NCBI GenBank assembly: GCA_027596945.1
Contig: JADGJH010000199.1
Location: forward strand, 1,283-25,631
Direction: 5' to 3'
DNA from: Physocladia obscura
Lineage: Eukaryota; Chytridiomycota; Chytridiomycetes; Chytridiales; Chytriomycetaceae
DNA length: 24,349 bases
The position numbers and the translations under genes are program-made. The notes under the pieces were generated by a model, which was not told the origin of the DNA, did not search any database, and was given only the letters and a program-made list of their open reading frames with translations. Shown here one piece after another: positions 8,684-19,198 of the stretch (its first letter is position 1; each line of letters begins with the position of its first letter).

Positions 8684-10922
8684 ATGTTTTGTGAGCAAGT
8701 TGCTGCTGAATGTGCACATCTTGGAGCATGCGAAACTGCTACAGCCTCTGTCGTTCAGGCACTTAAAAATGCTGCAAAAGAGGAAAACAAAGTGGTCATT
8801 CAGGGGCATTGTATTGATCAAAAAGTTGCTTTCTGTTTTTTGTTTTGTTTTGTTGTTGTTTATAATCCCAAGTAGGCTTTAACTGCACTTTGCACGGTGC
8901 TTTCTAAAGACGTCATAATAGCATCACTCTGTCTTTCTGATGTATTTCTTGGTGATGACGGCGCAATTCTCATAAGTGGCTGTCTCAAAAAGAACACAAC
9001 AATTGTACATTTGGATTTGAGAGGAAACAATATTCGGTCAGATGGAGCTATCGCGCTTGCTCAAATGCTCAAAATAAACTCAACCCTTAAATCTCTATTT
9101 CTTGAATGGAATTGCATTGGGATCTGGGAAACGGGCATCAAAGCCATTGCTGACGCGATTTCTGTGAATGGCGCGCTTGAAATACTCGATCTCCGAAACT
9201 GTAAATTAAGTCCTCAAGGTGTTAATATGCTCAGTCTTGGTGTAAAAAATAACAAGGCGCTGAGAAGTTTGGGTAAATACTTTTGTATTATTGCTGACTT
9301 CACTATCGTTGAAATACAAAAAATTAACATAGATCTCAGATGGAACAGTGCTGGACTCGTTGGTGGGCGTGGCTTTCTTCAAGCCTTCAAATTAAATAAT
9401 ACTTTAACACGGCTCGATCTCGTAGGAAATGAAATACCCGAGGATCTTTTACGAGCAATTGAGTCCTGTATTGAGCGTAATGCAACGCATATGAAGGAAT
9501 TAGAGACTTCAAAAATAAACGCAAATTTTCTGGCATCGACTTTTCAGCAGCTTTCCGCAAACCACCAGAATACGATCGACAGTCTTTCCATGAAACTTGA
9601 GCTCACCAACGAAACAAAAAATGACGCTACTGAGAAACTTGCTGGCGTCTCGAAGGACCTGCTACAATCTCTTGAAAGTAAACGAGTTCTCGAAGAAAAT
9701 TTGAAAATTCTTGAATCGAAAAATAAAGAGCTTGGCTCCACAATTGCCAATCTTCAAAAAGAAATTTTGAGCGGAAAAGAGGTTTCGACCGTTGCTTTTT
9801 CCACTTTTTTTTTTTTTGATTCAACTGATGATTGTTTATTTATTTACAGAAAACAGCTTCTGTGGAATATGAAAGTTCAAAGTCAATGGGGCAAATTCAA
9901 ACAAAGTTCAAAGATCTTGAAGTTGTTTCAAAAGAACTGGACTTGCATGTCAGTATCTTGAAAAAAGACAAGGCATTTCTTGTGGACGAGCTGGAAAAGG
10001 TGAAACGGCGTGAAAAAGATCGAATGGATTTCACTGAAGAAAAACTTCAACGCTTAGAGCAAAGTCATCGACGAAATTTAGAAGAAATAGAAGTGGAAAA
10101 AGAACGCGAATATCTTGAGAAAGTTAGAATTTACGAAGATAGGTTACATTATATTGATTCACAAAAACAAAAAATTTTGGAAGACTTTGATCGCGCAAAA
10201 GCAGATTTCATGGCTGAAAAACATAAATTGTTGGATTTAATGTCTGAAGCTGAAGTGAAAATTCGAAGCGATGAGGTTTTTTTTCGATTTTTTTTCCTTT
10301 TCTTTTTTTCTTTTTTTTTGTTGTTGATATTTTGAATAACTTCAGGCGAAGAAACGGCAAACTCTTGAATCCGAAATCTCGTCCCTTCGTGCTCTCAAAG
10401 ATAAAATTCAAGAAGATCTTTCCATTCAAATATCTATTCACACTGCCCATATCCGTGATCATCAATCAGAGATTCAAACTTTAACCAACGCAAAAAAGGC
10501 TCTGACTGATGAATTGTCGCGGCTTGAAAGCAAACACGCAAAAGCATTAAACGAACACAGTACTCTTATTGCGGATCATGAATCTTTGAGGAAGGTTGTT
10601 CGAAACCAAGAAGAGAAAATCAAGAATCTGGACAGTAAAATCGACAATTATGTGACTGACATTGAACATCTGCGAAAAAAATTAACGAGGGAGCACGAAA
10701 ATCACGAAAAAATAACATCAGAAAAAGAAAAAGCGATTGAATCCCTTAGAGAAGATTTGAAAAGGTTTTTAGATATAAATTTCTTGAAGTACTCTAACTG
10801 ACAATTGCAGGCTTGAGAGTGAAATGGACCAGGAACGAGAAGATCAGGATCTTCGGATGAAAGAAATAACATTACAAATTTCTGCTGTTTTGGCACAACG
10901 AAAAGGAAAGAAAACAAAATAA
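8684..10922 (+). CDS. LRRC45: LRRC45-like centrosome/basal-body linker protein
   Basis: Six exons: 8684 to about 8791, 8876-9272, 9333-9781, 9850-10275, 10346-10764, 10811-10922; about 636 aa (human LRRC45 is 670 aa). Residues about 45-215 are RNI-type leucine-rich repeats with very LRRC45-like wording: IVHLDLRGNNIRSDGAIALA, LFLEWNCIGIW, ALEILDLRNCKL, DLRWNSAGLVGGRG, TRLDLVGNEIPEDLLRAIE. From about residue 230 to the end it is a K/E-rich coiled coil. In animals LRRC45 forms fibres linking the paired centrioles and acts in ciliogenesis, so its presence fits a fungus with flagellated zoospores. The exon 1 end is uncertain: donors at 8792 and 8795 both keep phase 0 with the acceptor at 8875, and the N-terminal 36 residues are only loosely like the family. 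The intron 9273-9332 is stop-free and 60 nt. Confidence 0.88.
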
Positions 10923-10947
10923 AAGAAAGATCAAACCCATCTGATTA

Positions 10948-11871
10948 ATGATAAGGTTGCCAACAGAAGTATTACAACAAATATTAAGCTGGATTCGACC
11001 GATCGACGTACTTCAACTGCGTCGAATCTCCAAGTATTTTGACTACTGCATCTCAACCAGGCACTTTGCATTGCTCAACCTCAAACGATTCACAAAACCA
11101 CAATTTGATCGTACCGGATCTCGAATCGTCAATAAAACACCCAGCGAATACGATGGATTGTTTTTTCTACTTCCCGCAACGTATCGCGCCGTATACGCAG
11201 AAGTGTTCCTCAAACCACTAACTGAACTAGAATGGGGCGAAGATGATATTTACCTTCAATCGCCCATTCCACAGGATATTGGCAGACTTACGAATCTTGT
11301 GAGATTAAATCTGAATGACTGTGGACTTACCGGCAGTATTCCCAGTGAAATTTCACAACTGGTTCTTTTGCAAACGCTGTCGCTATACGAAAACGAACTT
11401 GAAGGAATCATACCGAGCGATATCGGAGCTCTAAGAAATCTAACTGAGCTATATTTGGGGCGAAATAAACTATCGGGGGAAATTCCCGAAGCTGTTGGAT
11501 CATTAACGTCTCTGACAATATTAAATCTAGGACCAAATAACCTCTGCGGATCGATTCCTCCACAACTCGGTCAGTTGAAATATCTAACGGAGCTTTATCT
11601 TGCTAATAATTACCTGAGCGGATCTATTCCCTTGGAAATTTGGTATCTTCCGAATGCTAAAGACATGTTTTTGCATGGAAATCAGCTTACCGGAACGATA
11701 CCCAAAGATATTAAGAACCTAGTAAATGCTCGATGCCTTTATTTCGAAGATAATATGCTGAGCGGAGAGGTACCAGTGGAAATCATGAGTTTGACCAGGC
11801 TGGAAGATCTAGATATGCGGAACAACTCAGGGTTGACAGCTTCTTTTGAATTTGATCTGCTAAGGATATAA
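10948..11871 (+). CDS. F-box protein with plant-type leucine-rich repeats
   Basis: One uninterrupted 307-aa frame. Residues 1-40 read as an F-box (MIRLPTEVLQQILSWIRPID, then LQLRRISKYFDYCIS), followed by a spacer, then about eight 24-residue repeats of the plant-specific LRR class (pattern L..L.L..N.L.G.IP..IG.L), for example LTELYLGRNKLSGEIPEAVG and LTELYLANNYLSGSIPLEIW. No signal peptide or membrane segment, so it is not a receptor kinase-like protein. The F-box suggests an SCF ubiquitin-ligase adaptor with the LRR as substrate-binding surface (inference). It begins 25 bp after the LRRC45 stop and is intronless while its neighbours are intron-rich, suggesting a multicopy or retro-copied family. 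F-box/plant-type LRR proteins are, to my knowledge, common in chytrid genomes. Confidence 0.85.
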   Translation: MIRLPTEVLQQILSWIRPIDVLQLRRISKYFDYCISTRHFALLNLKRFTKPQFDRTGSRIVNKTPSEYDGLFFLLPATYRAVYAEVFLKPLTELEWGEDDIYLQSPIPQDIGRLTNLVRLNLNDCGLTGSIPSEISQLVLLQTLSLYENELEGIIPSDIGALRNLTELYLGRNKLSGEIPEAVGSLTSLTILNLGPNNLCGSIPPQLGQLKYLTELYLANNYLSGSIPLEIWYLPNAKDMFLHGNQLTGTIPKDIKNLVNARCLYFEDNMLSGEVPVEIMSLTRLEDLDMRNNSGLTASFEFDLLRI

Positions 11872-11950
11872 CTATAAAAGTTTTTAAGTGGTGGTCAACA
11901 TTTTACTCCTTTGAATAGCAGTTGTTTCTCGAAATCAATCACTCAAAAAA

Positions 11951-14014
11951 ATGAGTTCTACAGCGCTGCTTGGCAATAACCAGAACGATGAGGATTACAG
12001 TTACGGTGCGTTTGTAGCAAAACAACTCGGACTTAATAGGAAAGGCGGGTTGTTGCGTTTTTTCGCCACAACTTCTGGTGTTGCGGCTTTGCTGCTTTTC
12101 GTTTATGCCGTCGTCGAATACGTTACACCAGTCCCGCTCAATGTGATTATGCTTGTATCCGACGGATTTGGGTAATATTGATCATTTTTCGCTCTCTTAT
12201 TATTTTCTTTTGATCGGCTCACTTTCTGTATTACAGCCCAGCTTCCGAAACTCTTGGCCGTAACTTTTTACAACATATCGAAAACCTGCCGCCTTCAGCT
12301 GTTCTACCCCTCGATACTATTCTTGTTGGATCTTCGCGTACCAGATCCAGTGACTCGTTTGTGACTGATTCGGCGGCTGGAGCAACTGGTAACTATTCGC
12401 TACTCTGCCTTTATCTTCCCGGTTGATTAAATCGAATGCCAGCATTTTCGTGCGCATTGAAATCTTATAACGGCGCCATCGGCGTAGTGCGTATTTATTT
12501 AGTTTATTAGGTCTGCCTATATGTTTATGTTTATCTTTTCAAGGATCCTGATATGAATCCCTGTGGAACTGTTTTGGAAGCGGCAAAACTGAGAGGATAT
12601 ATGACGGGCATTGTTGCCACTTCCAGAATTACGCATGGTAATTTACCAGCTATAAATTTGATAAATTTTTTTTGAATGTAAAATACAGCCACACCCGCGT
12701 CGTTTTCATCCCACGTAATTGACAGAGACATGGAAAACGAAATTGCTGTGCAACAAATCGGAAATTATTCTTTGGGAAGAATGATCGATGTTGCATTTGC
12801 TGGTGGCTCATGCCAATTTCAACCAAAAAGTGCGGGGTCAGGGGTTTCATGTCGATCTGACGAGTTGGATTTATTTTCTTGGGGTGCTGAAAAAATTGGA
12901 TGGAACTACGTTAAGAATGTTGCCGAATTTCGCTCTATCGATGTGAAGTCACCAAGGTTGTTGCTTTTTTAAATTCTTTAATTTTATCGAAGTTATTTTG
13001 AAATCTTTATAATATTTCTTTAGACTTCCTCTAATGGGACTTTTCACACCAGACCACTTGTCATATGAAATTGATCGAGATCCAACCAGAGAGCCGTCCC
13101 TGAAAGAAATGGCAATTAAGGCTTTGAATATTCTAAGCACAGCTACAAAAAAGAGTCGAATGGGTTTCTTTATCATGATTGAAGGAAGTCGGATTGATAT
13201 GGCAGCTCATGTGTAAGCTTTAAAACAAATTACAATCAATAACTCATAATAATGGAAATAGAAATGATCCTGCAGCTCATGTTCGTGAAATTTTAGCGTA
13301 CAACGAAGCAATCGAAGCAATTATTGAATGGGTCGACAACCATTCAAACACAATAATGGTTTCGACTTCCGATCATGAAACAGGCGGTCTCTCTGTCGCA
13401 CATCAATTGGGTGACGGATATCCAGTTTATGAATGGTTCCTACGTTTATTGTTTTATTATTTTCGATTTACTCACTTTGCTAATTGAGGTTTCCATCAAT
13501 TCTTGTGCCTGTACAAAATTCGACCGAGATTTTGGGAAAATATCTTTCCACCTATCCGATTGATAGCAGTCAGCCATCATATGCGACCTTTATTACGGAT
13601 ACTCTCCTGCCACTTTGGCTTGGAATTACTGACGCAACGCCATCCGAAATTGCGTTCCTTCAGATTCCGAAATTAGCTGCGGGAATATATCAAAACTATT
13701 TGGCAGAAATGGTGAGCGACCGCGCAGGGCTCGGATGGACAACACATGGACACAGTGCTGTAGATGTGAATTTGTATGCTCATGGACATCGAGCAAATGA
13801 ATTGCGTGGGAATCATGAAAACACAGATATTGGCAAATTCCTGGAAAGTGCTTTGGGTGTAGACTTGAAAAGTGTCACAGCAAAGCTGACAACAAACAAA
13901 TCTTGGTGGAATGAGTTGACTATTAAAGGGAAAATTCTGAAAGCAGACAAGGCTGGAAATGCGGCGAAGAGTGAATTTGATCTGATGCACTTTCATGGGA
14001 ATATTGGCCATTGA
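11951..14014 (+). CDS. PHO8: Vacuolar-type alkaline phosphatase (Pho8-like), type II membrane protein
   Basis: Eight exons: 11951-12171, 12237-12388, 12443-12486, 12544-12637, 12689-12956, 13024-13212, 13262-13435, 13489-14014; 555 aa, similar to yeast Pho8 (566 aa). A cytosolic N-terminus is followed by one hydrophobic segment (about residues 36-57) serving as signal anchor. Alkaline phosphatase motifs in order: VIMLVSDGFG, VTDSAAGATAFSCA with nucleophile Ser near 119 after Asp118, TSRITHATPASFSSH, FIMIEGSRIDMAAHVNDPAA, STSDHETGGLS and TTHGHSAVDVNLYAHG with the late metal-ligand His. These supply the two-zinc, one-magnesium site that hydrolyses phosphate monoesters. In yeast the enzyme travels by the AP-3 route to the vacuole, where its C-terminal propeptide is cleaved; the tail after YAHG could serve that role (inference). 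Converges on SGF29. Confidence 0.95.
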
Positions 14015-14423
14015 CCGATTTTTAAAAAAGATTAGTGTGAAAGTTTTTGAACATTAGGTGATCCAAAAAATCATGTTAATGGCTGAAGAGAACATCTTCA
14101 TAACGCTTCCACTCGTTTCTTAGTTTCTTCTGCCGTTTTTAGCCGCGTCACAGACTTAAACCAAAACTGCTATCAGCTTCAAACCCAGTTTCCCTCGCAA
14201 TCTAGGAGCAAGCTGAACCGATTCTTTCACACGAAATATCGCTGCTGCGTAACTCTCACGTTTGGTCGAAATCCAGATATTGCAACAAAATGGAAAAGTT
14301 AACTAATTATAATGTACTGCGAGCTGCAATTCAAACATTTGAGATTTACGACTCGTTGTTGCCAAATGGAAGTGAGTAGAAAATTACCAATAAGTTTTCA
14401 ATTATTTTTAAATTTTTGTTCAA
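14015..14423. other. Convergent 3' region between PHO8 and SGF29
   Basis: 409 bp between two facing stop codons. Several frames on both strands are open by chance around 14110-14300, including a minus-strand frame ending RLKTAEETKKRVEAL before a TGA near 14117 and a plus frame starting MEKLTNYNVLRAAIQTFEIY at 14290. None can be tied to a family or to a consistent splice model, so I list no gene. Confidence 0.35.
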
Positions 14424-15521
14424 TTATTTCCGCAACTTTGGAAATTCCAGGCAATTATAAATTGTTACAGGTTGGTTTTGATCACCATCATCATCAAATC
14501 TGACTAGATAACTTCCAGCATGATGCCCCATGGTGTTCTAAAACGGAGTGAGAATTTTTTTTTTTTTTTTTTGATCGCAGAAAGCAATACCTTGCTTGGT
14601 GGAACAACGACAACAGCTTTGTAAAAGCAGGTGGTATTAGGATAAAGAGCTAGAACTGCATGGTTTTCGGGAAACTCTTTTTCGGATTTGCTAGGCAACG
14701 GCAAACATTGCTTTGAAGAGACATAATGACGGCTACAAAAAAAATTTTAAAAAAATCAAATTAAATAACTGAAATTCAAAAGAGAAAATTAAGTACGAAA
14801 CTTGTTGATATCATCCACATCAGCCACTTCATATCTATTAATTTCTGTAATTTAGTTATTTAAAACAATTTTAAAATGCGAATTAACTTTTTAATGTCGG
14901 AATTATATCCAAGAATTGTGCCCAGAATAAAATCTTCTGCTGGTTTAATAACAACATTGCTTCCCGGAGCAAGGATTCCATCCTCATCGCTGGTGCAATT
15001 TTTTTGATGTCAGTAATAATAAAAAGAAAAACGGGTTGGAGATTTTTAATTACATCCGGTTCTTTTTCATATTTGTACCAGACGAGATTTTATCTTCCGG
15101 TTTTCTCTTCTTTTTCTTGAGATCTTTTTGAGTTTTTGAACACATATTTTTTTTAGCATGAAAAAAATCCTTTCACAACGAATTTGAAACCTTCGAGTGC
15201 AGATTCGTACGCTTTCAAGTGAGTTTGGGCATCTGCAATCAACCTATGAAAGAATGAGTCAATTCAGTCAGATATCAATACTAAAAAATAGAATAAAATA
15301 AAATAAAAACTTCGGAAAATTCATCACCGCTGTTCCAAGTTTGTCAACACGGTTGCAGCTTGATAGTATTCTTGTAGCTTCGTGGCGACTTTCGTGCTGA
15401 ATTTGTCTGACTTCAAGATCTTTTGATGGAACTTGTTGATTTTAAGCACTGCGGAGTCCTCATTCCGACGGCATTCCTCCAGTAGATTGAGTGTGTTAAT
15501 CAATGTATCCCATTCTTGCAT
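14424..15521 (-). CDS. SGF29: SAGA-associated factor 29 (tandem tudor)
   Basis: Seven exons on the minus strand: 15328-15521, 15191-15243, 15054-15123, 14888-14989, 14802-14834, 14591-14732, 14424-14537; 235 aa. The N-terminal 85 residues are helical, a basic linker follows (LKKKKRKPED), then the SGF29-type tudor region: ILAPGSNVVIKPAEDFILGT, KYEVADVDDIN, HYVSSKQCLPLP, HAVLALYPNTTCFYKAVVV and a closing strand YLVRFDDDGD. The ALYPxTTCFY block is diagnostic and includes aromatic-cage residues used by the family to bind H3K4me2/3. SGF29 recruits the SAGA acetyltransferase module to methylated H3K4 promoters. The last 12 residues after QNQP are less certain because a donor-like GTAACA occurs there; reading through to TAA at 14424-14426 gives a natural end. 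Tandem with and 134 bp downstream of VMA22. Confidence 0.9.
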
Positions 15522-15655
15522 GTTGACGCAGCTAATGTTTCTATCACCAACAGATTTTCGTCAACTTTTTTGACTTGCAAAATTTCCAAAACATCTCATC
15601 ATCGACTCGAATAAAAAAGCCGATTTTATTATTTCAGAAAAGGGCAAACTAGATA

Positions 15656-16287
15656 TCATGACTCTTTCGAAAGCTGCTCAAGAGGCTCTCTGAAATTTTC
15701 TAGCAGTGACACAACGCGTTTGAAACAGTCCTGAGCATCCCTCAATGATTTTGGAGGCAACGCTGTAAACATATACAGCGGATCCCGCAATCTTTTTGCT
15801 CTTTCCTTCGCTTTTCGGTCTTTTTCTTTTGAGTGATCAACTTCTAATTCTTCATTCGGTTTCGCACTGTCGTTATCTGCACCATTTCGTTGTACAACCT
15901 GAGTTATCCCTTTTCGTTGGCGTAAAGTTGATACAGTTATGGCTTCCGTTTGTTTCGCCTTAGCTTTGTTTGTATCTTCCAATTCGCAGTCGTCACCTTG
16001 GTCTTCCGAACTAACAGCAAAAGATTTTTGGAGAGTCAAACTAACTGTAATTGCTCACCTTGAATCAGACCAGAATCTTGTTGCTTGCATTCGTCGATCG
16101 TAAGAGTCGCTTGATATTACTGCCGGACCAAGAATGTATTTGGCTTCAGCCAAGTGCATAAATCCCTAAACAAAGTTAACATGAGAAGTATTAGTCGAAA
16201 ACATGAGTATACCTTGCGCAATACTTCGCGAAGTTCTGCTTGTTGCTGAAGATAAATATCAACCTGATCAAGTTTGTTTGCAAGCAT
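15656..16287 (-). CDS. VMA22: V-ATPase assembly factor Vma22/CCDC115
   Basis: Three exons on the minus strand: 16213-16287, 16059-16165, 15656-16010; 178 aa, matching human CCDC115 (180 aa). The N-terminal half is helical and reads DQVDIYLQQQAELREVLRKG then FMHLAEAKYILGPAVIS, equivalent to the CCDC115 stretch around SLAKARYAMGAKSVGP. An acidic, low-complexity linker precedes the C-terminal block RDPLYMFTALPPKSLRDAQD, equivalent to the DPLxWFGxLxPxSLRxAQ motif of the family. Vma22 acts at the ER with Vma12 and Vma21 in assembling the V0 sector of the vacuolar proton pump. Its ATG lies only 9 bp past the TAD1 stop on the same strand, the tightest spacing here; the spacer is all A on the coding strand. 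The 48-nt second intron is typical for this locus. Confidence 0.85.
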
Positions 16288-16296
16288 TTTTTTTTT

Positions 16297-17777
16297 TTAC
16301 ACATCTTTCACAACCCATCCTTCAAAAGATTCAAGATTAAATAATAAAGTTTTAACTTCGTTATAATGAACTGAGAGTTTCTTCAATTCTTTGTAACTTT
16401 TTCCATCGATTTCCACGTATCTAAAATTAAATATTATTTTGTTATATTTGTTTTTTTTCTTTATTGAGTGTACCTGAGCAAATCAGGAAGGCTGTTTTGT
16501 GCTTTTGCCAAGTGAACGAGCTCTAAAAACTCTCCACAAAATAGTTTATTATTGCACAGATTCGATTCAGAGGTTTCCATCCACACGCCATTTTTCTTTG
16601 CGTGCCCTTGTTTACGTCCTGAGGTGCTTAGAATTTGAAGTCCAGTTTTAACGATGCCCTTGGTCCAAGCTAGGGCTGTTTAAAATAATGAGCTTTTTTG
16701 CTGTTAAACTAATTTATAACTAACTCAACCGATATCTGACGGCACTGGCATAGCGTCACTTGGATTTCTGGATGTCAGATATGTTTTACTGTACAAAAAT
16801 TGCTGGTGAGATTTTCGTAATTCTGGTTTTGCGCGTCGATATCCCACAGGAAGGCCTGTATTTCCAACTATTTTTATTAAAAATAAAAAAAGCATTTTGC
16901 CGCATACCTCGAATTCCATCAGCGCGTGAAATTAAAGCTCGTTGCAATCCATCTGCATCAAAAAGATCACCAACTGATATTACTTTCAAATAAATTGGTT
17001 TCGAGAACATTGACAACAGTGCGCCCGAGATGCCAACAATATTCCATTTCGCAATCTTGTCGCTGCAGCTCATCGAAATTGACATTTCGGAATCAACACG
17101 GCCTGGCTTTGTCCTCAAGCAACCAATTTTTTTATAATCATCGCGTCCACGAAGTACCTGCCCTCGTGCTTGACCAGCAATGAATTCCGGGGGCAAGCTG
17201 GAACTTGTTTCCGTTGATTTTGAAAGATCGGTATTTTCCAACAAATATTTCTGTCGTTTCGCTTCATTTTGAACGCGGTCGTTATCGGGCTGGGATTCCT
17301 CAAGAGATGCCATCGATGCATCACCACAAGGGCTTTGAGATATATACATTTCGAAAGATATGCGCTCATCCAGAATAAGCGGGTATTTTGCAAATGGTTC
17401 TGAAATTGCAGAATCTGTTTGGGTACGAACAAAGATACTTTTGTGTCCATTCATTGCCAGCGACATTTGTGAAATAAGATATCTGATGAATGCGCGGCGA
17501 CAAACGACTTCGGCGTGGGCATCGGCAACAACTGAATCTGCTCCTGCTTTCGCCAGTGAATGGTTTAAACACTTTACGCCGGTTCTGTGTTTGTTCCTTC
17601 ATGTTTGGTGTCTGTGATTGGATATTGGTTATTCCCTTACCCAATCGCAACCACATCTTTCTCTTTGAGATCCCGTACAACTTGAACTATTGAGGCCAGA
17701 ACTGTCCACTTTCCTGAAGATTCTGGCTTCTTCAGATTTGTGTAAGCTGCAAAAGTCGCTGTTTCGATTGTTTGCAT
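16297..17777 (-). CDS. TAD1: tRNA-specific adenosine deaminase 1 (A37 to I37), Tad1/ADAT1
   Basis: Five exons on the minus strand: 17641-17777, 16908-17584, 16730-16867, 16474-16675, 16297-16420; 425 aa (yeast Tad1 is 400 aa). Motifs of the ADAR-type deaminase domain: GTGVKCLN, DAHAEVVCRRAFIRYL with zinc ligand His69 and proton-shuttle Glu71, EMYISQSPCGDAS (first Cys ligand), CLRTKPGRVDSEMSISMSCS (second Cys ligand), DKIAKWNIVGISGALLS, PIYLKVISVGDLFDADGLQR and a C-terminal helical end including ALAWTKGIVKTGLQ. The linker between the two Cys motifs is polar and poorly conserved, as usual in the family. Tad1 converts A37 beside the anticodon of tRNA-Ala to inosine. The start ATG at 17777 abuts a 2.2-kb transposon relic, so the promoter must lie inside that material. 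Confidence 0.95.
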
Positions 17778-17841
17778 CGAAAATACAATCACAACAACAG
17801 CATGCAGTTTTGAAACAATTTTTGTAAGACTTCCAAAAAAA

Positions 17842-17895
17842 ACCAAACCACACAACCAAATTGTGTTTGTTCCTGGGGCCAGTTGGTGGTTTGGT
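17842..17895. repeat. Imperfect inverted repeat (hairpin) near the left end of the transposon block
   Basis: ACCAAACCACACAAC at 17842-17856 is nearly the reverse complement of GTTGGTGGTTTGGT at 17882-17895, with one extra A in the left arm and a loop of about 25 nt. It lies about 65 bp upstream of the TAD1 start codon. It might be a transposon end structure or chance. Confidence 0.5.
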
Positions 17896-19080
17896 ACTCT
17901 CTGATATAATCAAGAGGCTGAACTACTTGACCATTCAACTGTGCCACTGGTCTGCCCACCAGCTGTCCAGCTCCAAAAATCACCATGCAAACCACCATGT
18001 GCACTTTCTGAAAAAACTTGGCTCCAGTTCTGTAAACAGGCAATTGTGAAACTTGAAGACAGCCTTGAAAATGTAGCAGGTACCATCCAAGTTGAGCTGG
18101 ATAATGGAATCTGGCCATATCTGAAGTTGGGCATTGGCATTGACAGGAAGACACATAACACAGTTATAAGGTGTGGACTCTTGGTGCAGTTACACTTCAT
18201 GAAGAATGCCACAAATGTGGTTACATTCTCTTTTGTCTGCATGCAGCTAAATACTCTTGTGCAGCTGACACCCTATCAATCTGGTACTTAACAGTGGATT
18301 TTCTGGCAGGTAGAACAACATGACTGGACTCAGTCTTGAACAAGTTTCACAACACAGTGATAAACAAATCAACTGTTCATACTGACATAGCTGAAAAGGT
18401 GGAAGTTATCTACATGGAATGTAAACATTTCCAGCAGCAGCTCAATGGATTCTGGATTGACCCAATAGGATAATTCATCAACCAGTACTGCAATGCCCTC
18501 AGTCTCACACATATGTCAATTTGGAGGTGCCCTTCTTGGCCCTGGAACCAAGGCCATGCAGGTGTGGGGTAACACCCATGGTCCCTTGACCAGCACCTTC
18601 TTCTAAAATGGAACTTTTTATCCTGATTCATCCCTATAGTTTTTATACTTTTAAGTAAGTTTGATATTTTTACTGCAATAAAGATATTAAGAAAGTGATA
18701 TTTAAGGCTGCTGTACTAGACTCATAGCAGCCCCAGGGATAAGTGCAAACTTTTTTTTTTACACCTCCTTCACTTTCTGCCTTCCATAACACTTGGAACA
18801 GATTTAATGGGTTTGTGGATATCCTACAGTTGTGCAACATCCATTGGGAGGCATATTCCCCTGGACTAGGAGGCCAGAAATGGAGTGGACTGCACTGTGA
18901 TTGGACCAGCAAATACAAGCTCACAAAGAAAAGTTTAACTCCAGGTATGTGCCACAGTTAGGCAACCTGGACAATGGGTAATGAGGTGATTCTACATGCT
19001 GGTTCTTGTTGCTGGTGCCAGAACAAGGACTTAGTATCTGAAATGGACACTGACTGTATTTATTAACCATACTTACCTGT

Positions 19081-19120
19081 TTCTATTTATTCTATCTATT
19101 CTATTTATCCTATTTATCTC
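19081..19120. repeat. Short pyrimidine-rich tandem repeat
   Basis: Forty bases made of degenerate TCTATTTAT/TCTATCTAT-like units inside the transposon block. Period is about 9-10 nt and copies are imperfect. Probably slippage in decayed sequence. Confidence 0.6.
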
Positions 19121-19198
19121 AAAAACATGAAGGACATTGCCTGGCTATTCATTGGATCTAGTCAAGGCTTAGATATTTCCTGAGTTCATTCTGGACCT

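Noticed and set aside
14110..14400. Open frames on both strands between PHO8 and SGF29, including RLKTAEETKKRVEAL on minus and MEKLTNYNVLRAAIQTFEIY on plus
   Set aside because: At least three frames are open over the same bases, none matches a known family, and no splice model joins them in phase; treated as chance.
14556..14572. Long T tract as a possible terminator
   Set aside because: It lies in the SGF29 intron as the A tract of the minus strand; eukaryotic homopolymer, no terminator role supported.
16786..17466. 226-codon frame as a stand-alone gene starting at MSLAMNGHK
   Set aside because: The catalytic HAE motif lies upstream of this Met in the same frame, and the C-terminal residues after DGIRG are intron read-through; it is the middle exon of TAD1.
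17941..18291. 116-codon plus-strand frame in the CpG-free block
   Set aside because: Other frames on both strands are similarly open, no family is recognised, and surrounding sequence is decayed; kept as part of the relic rather than a gene.
18670..18924. 84-codon minus-strand frame
   Set aside because: No recognisable motif and lies in the decayed transposon; likely shadow.
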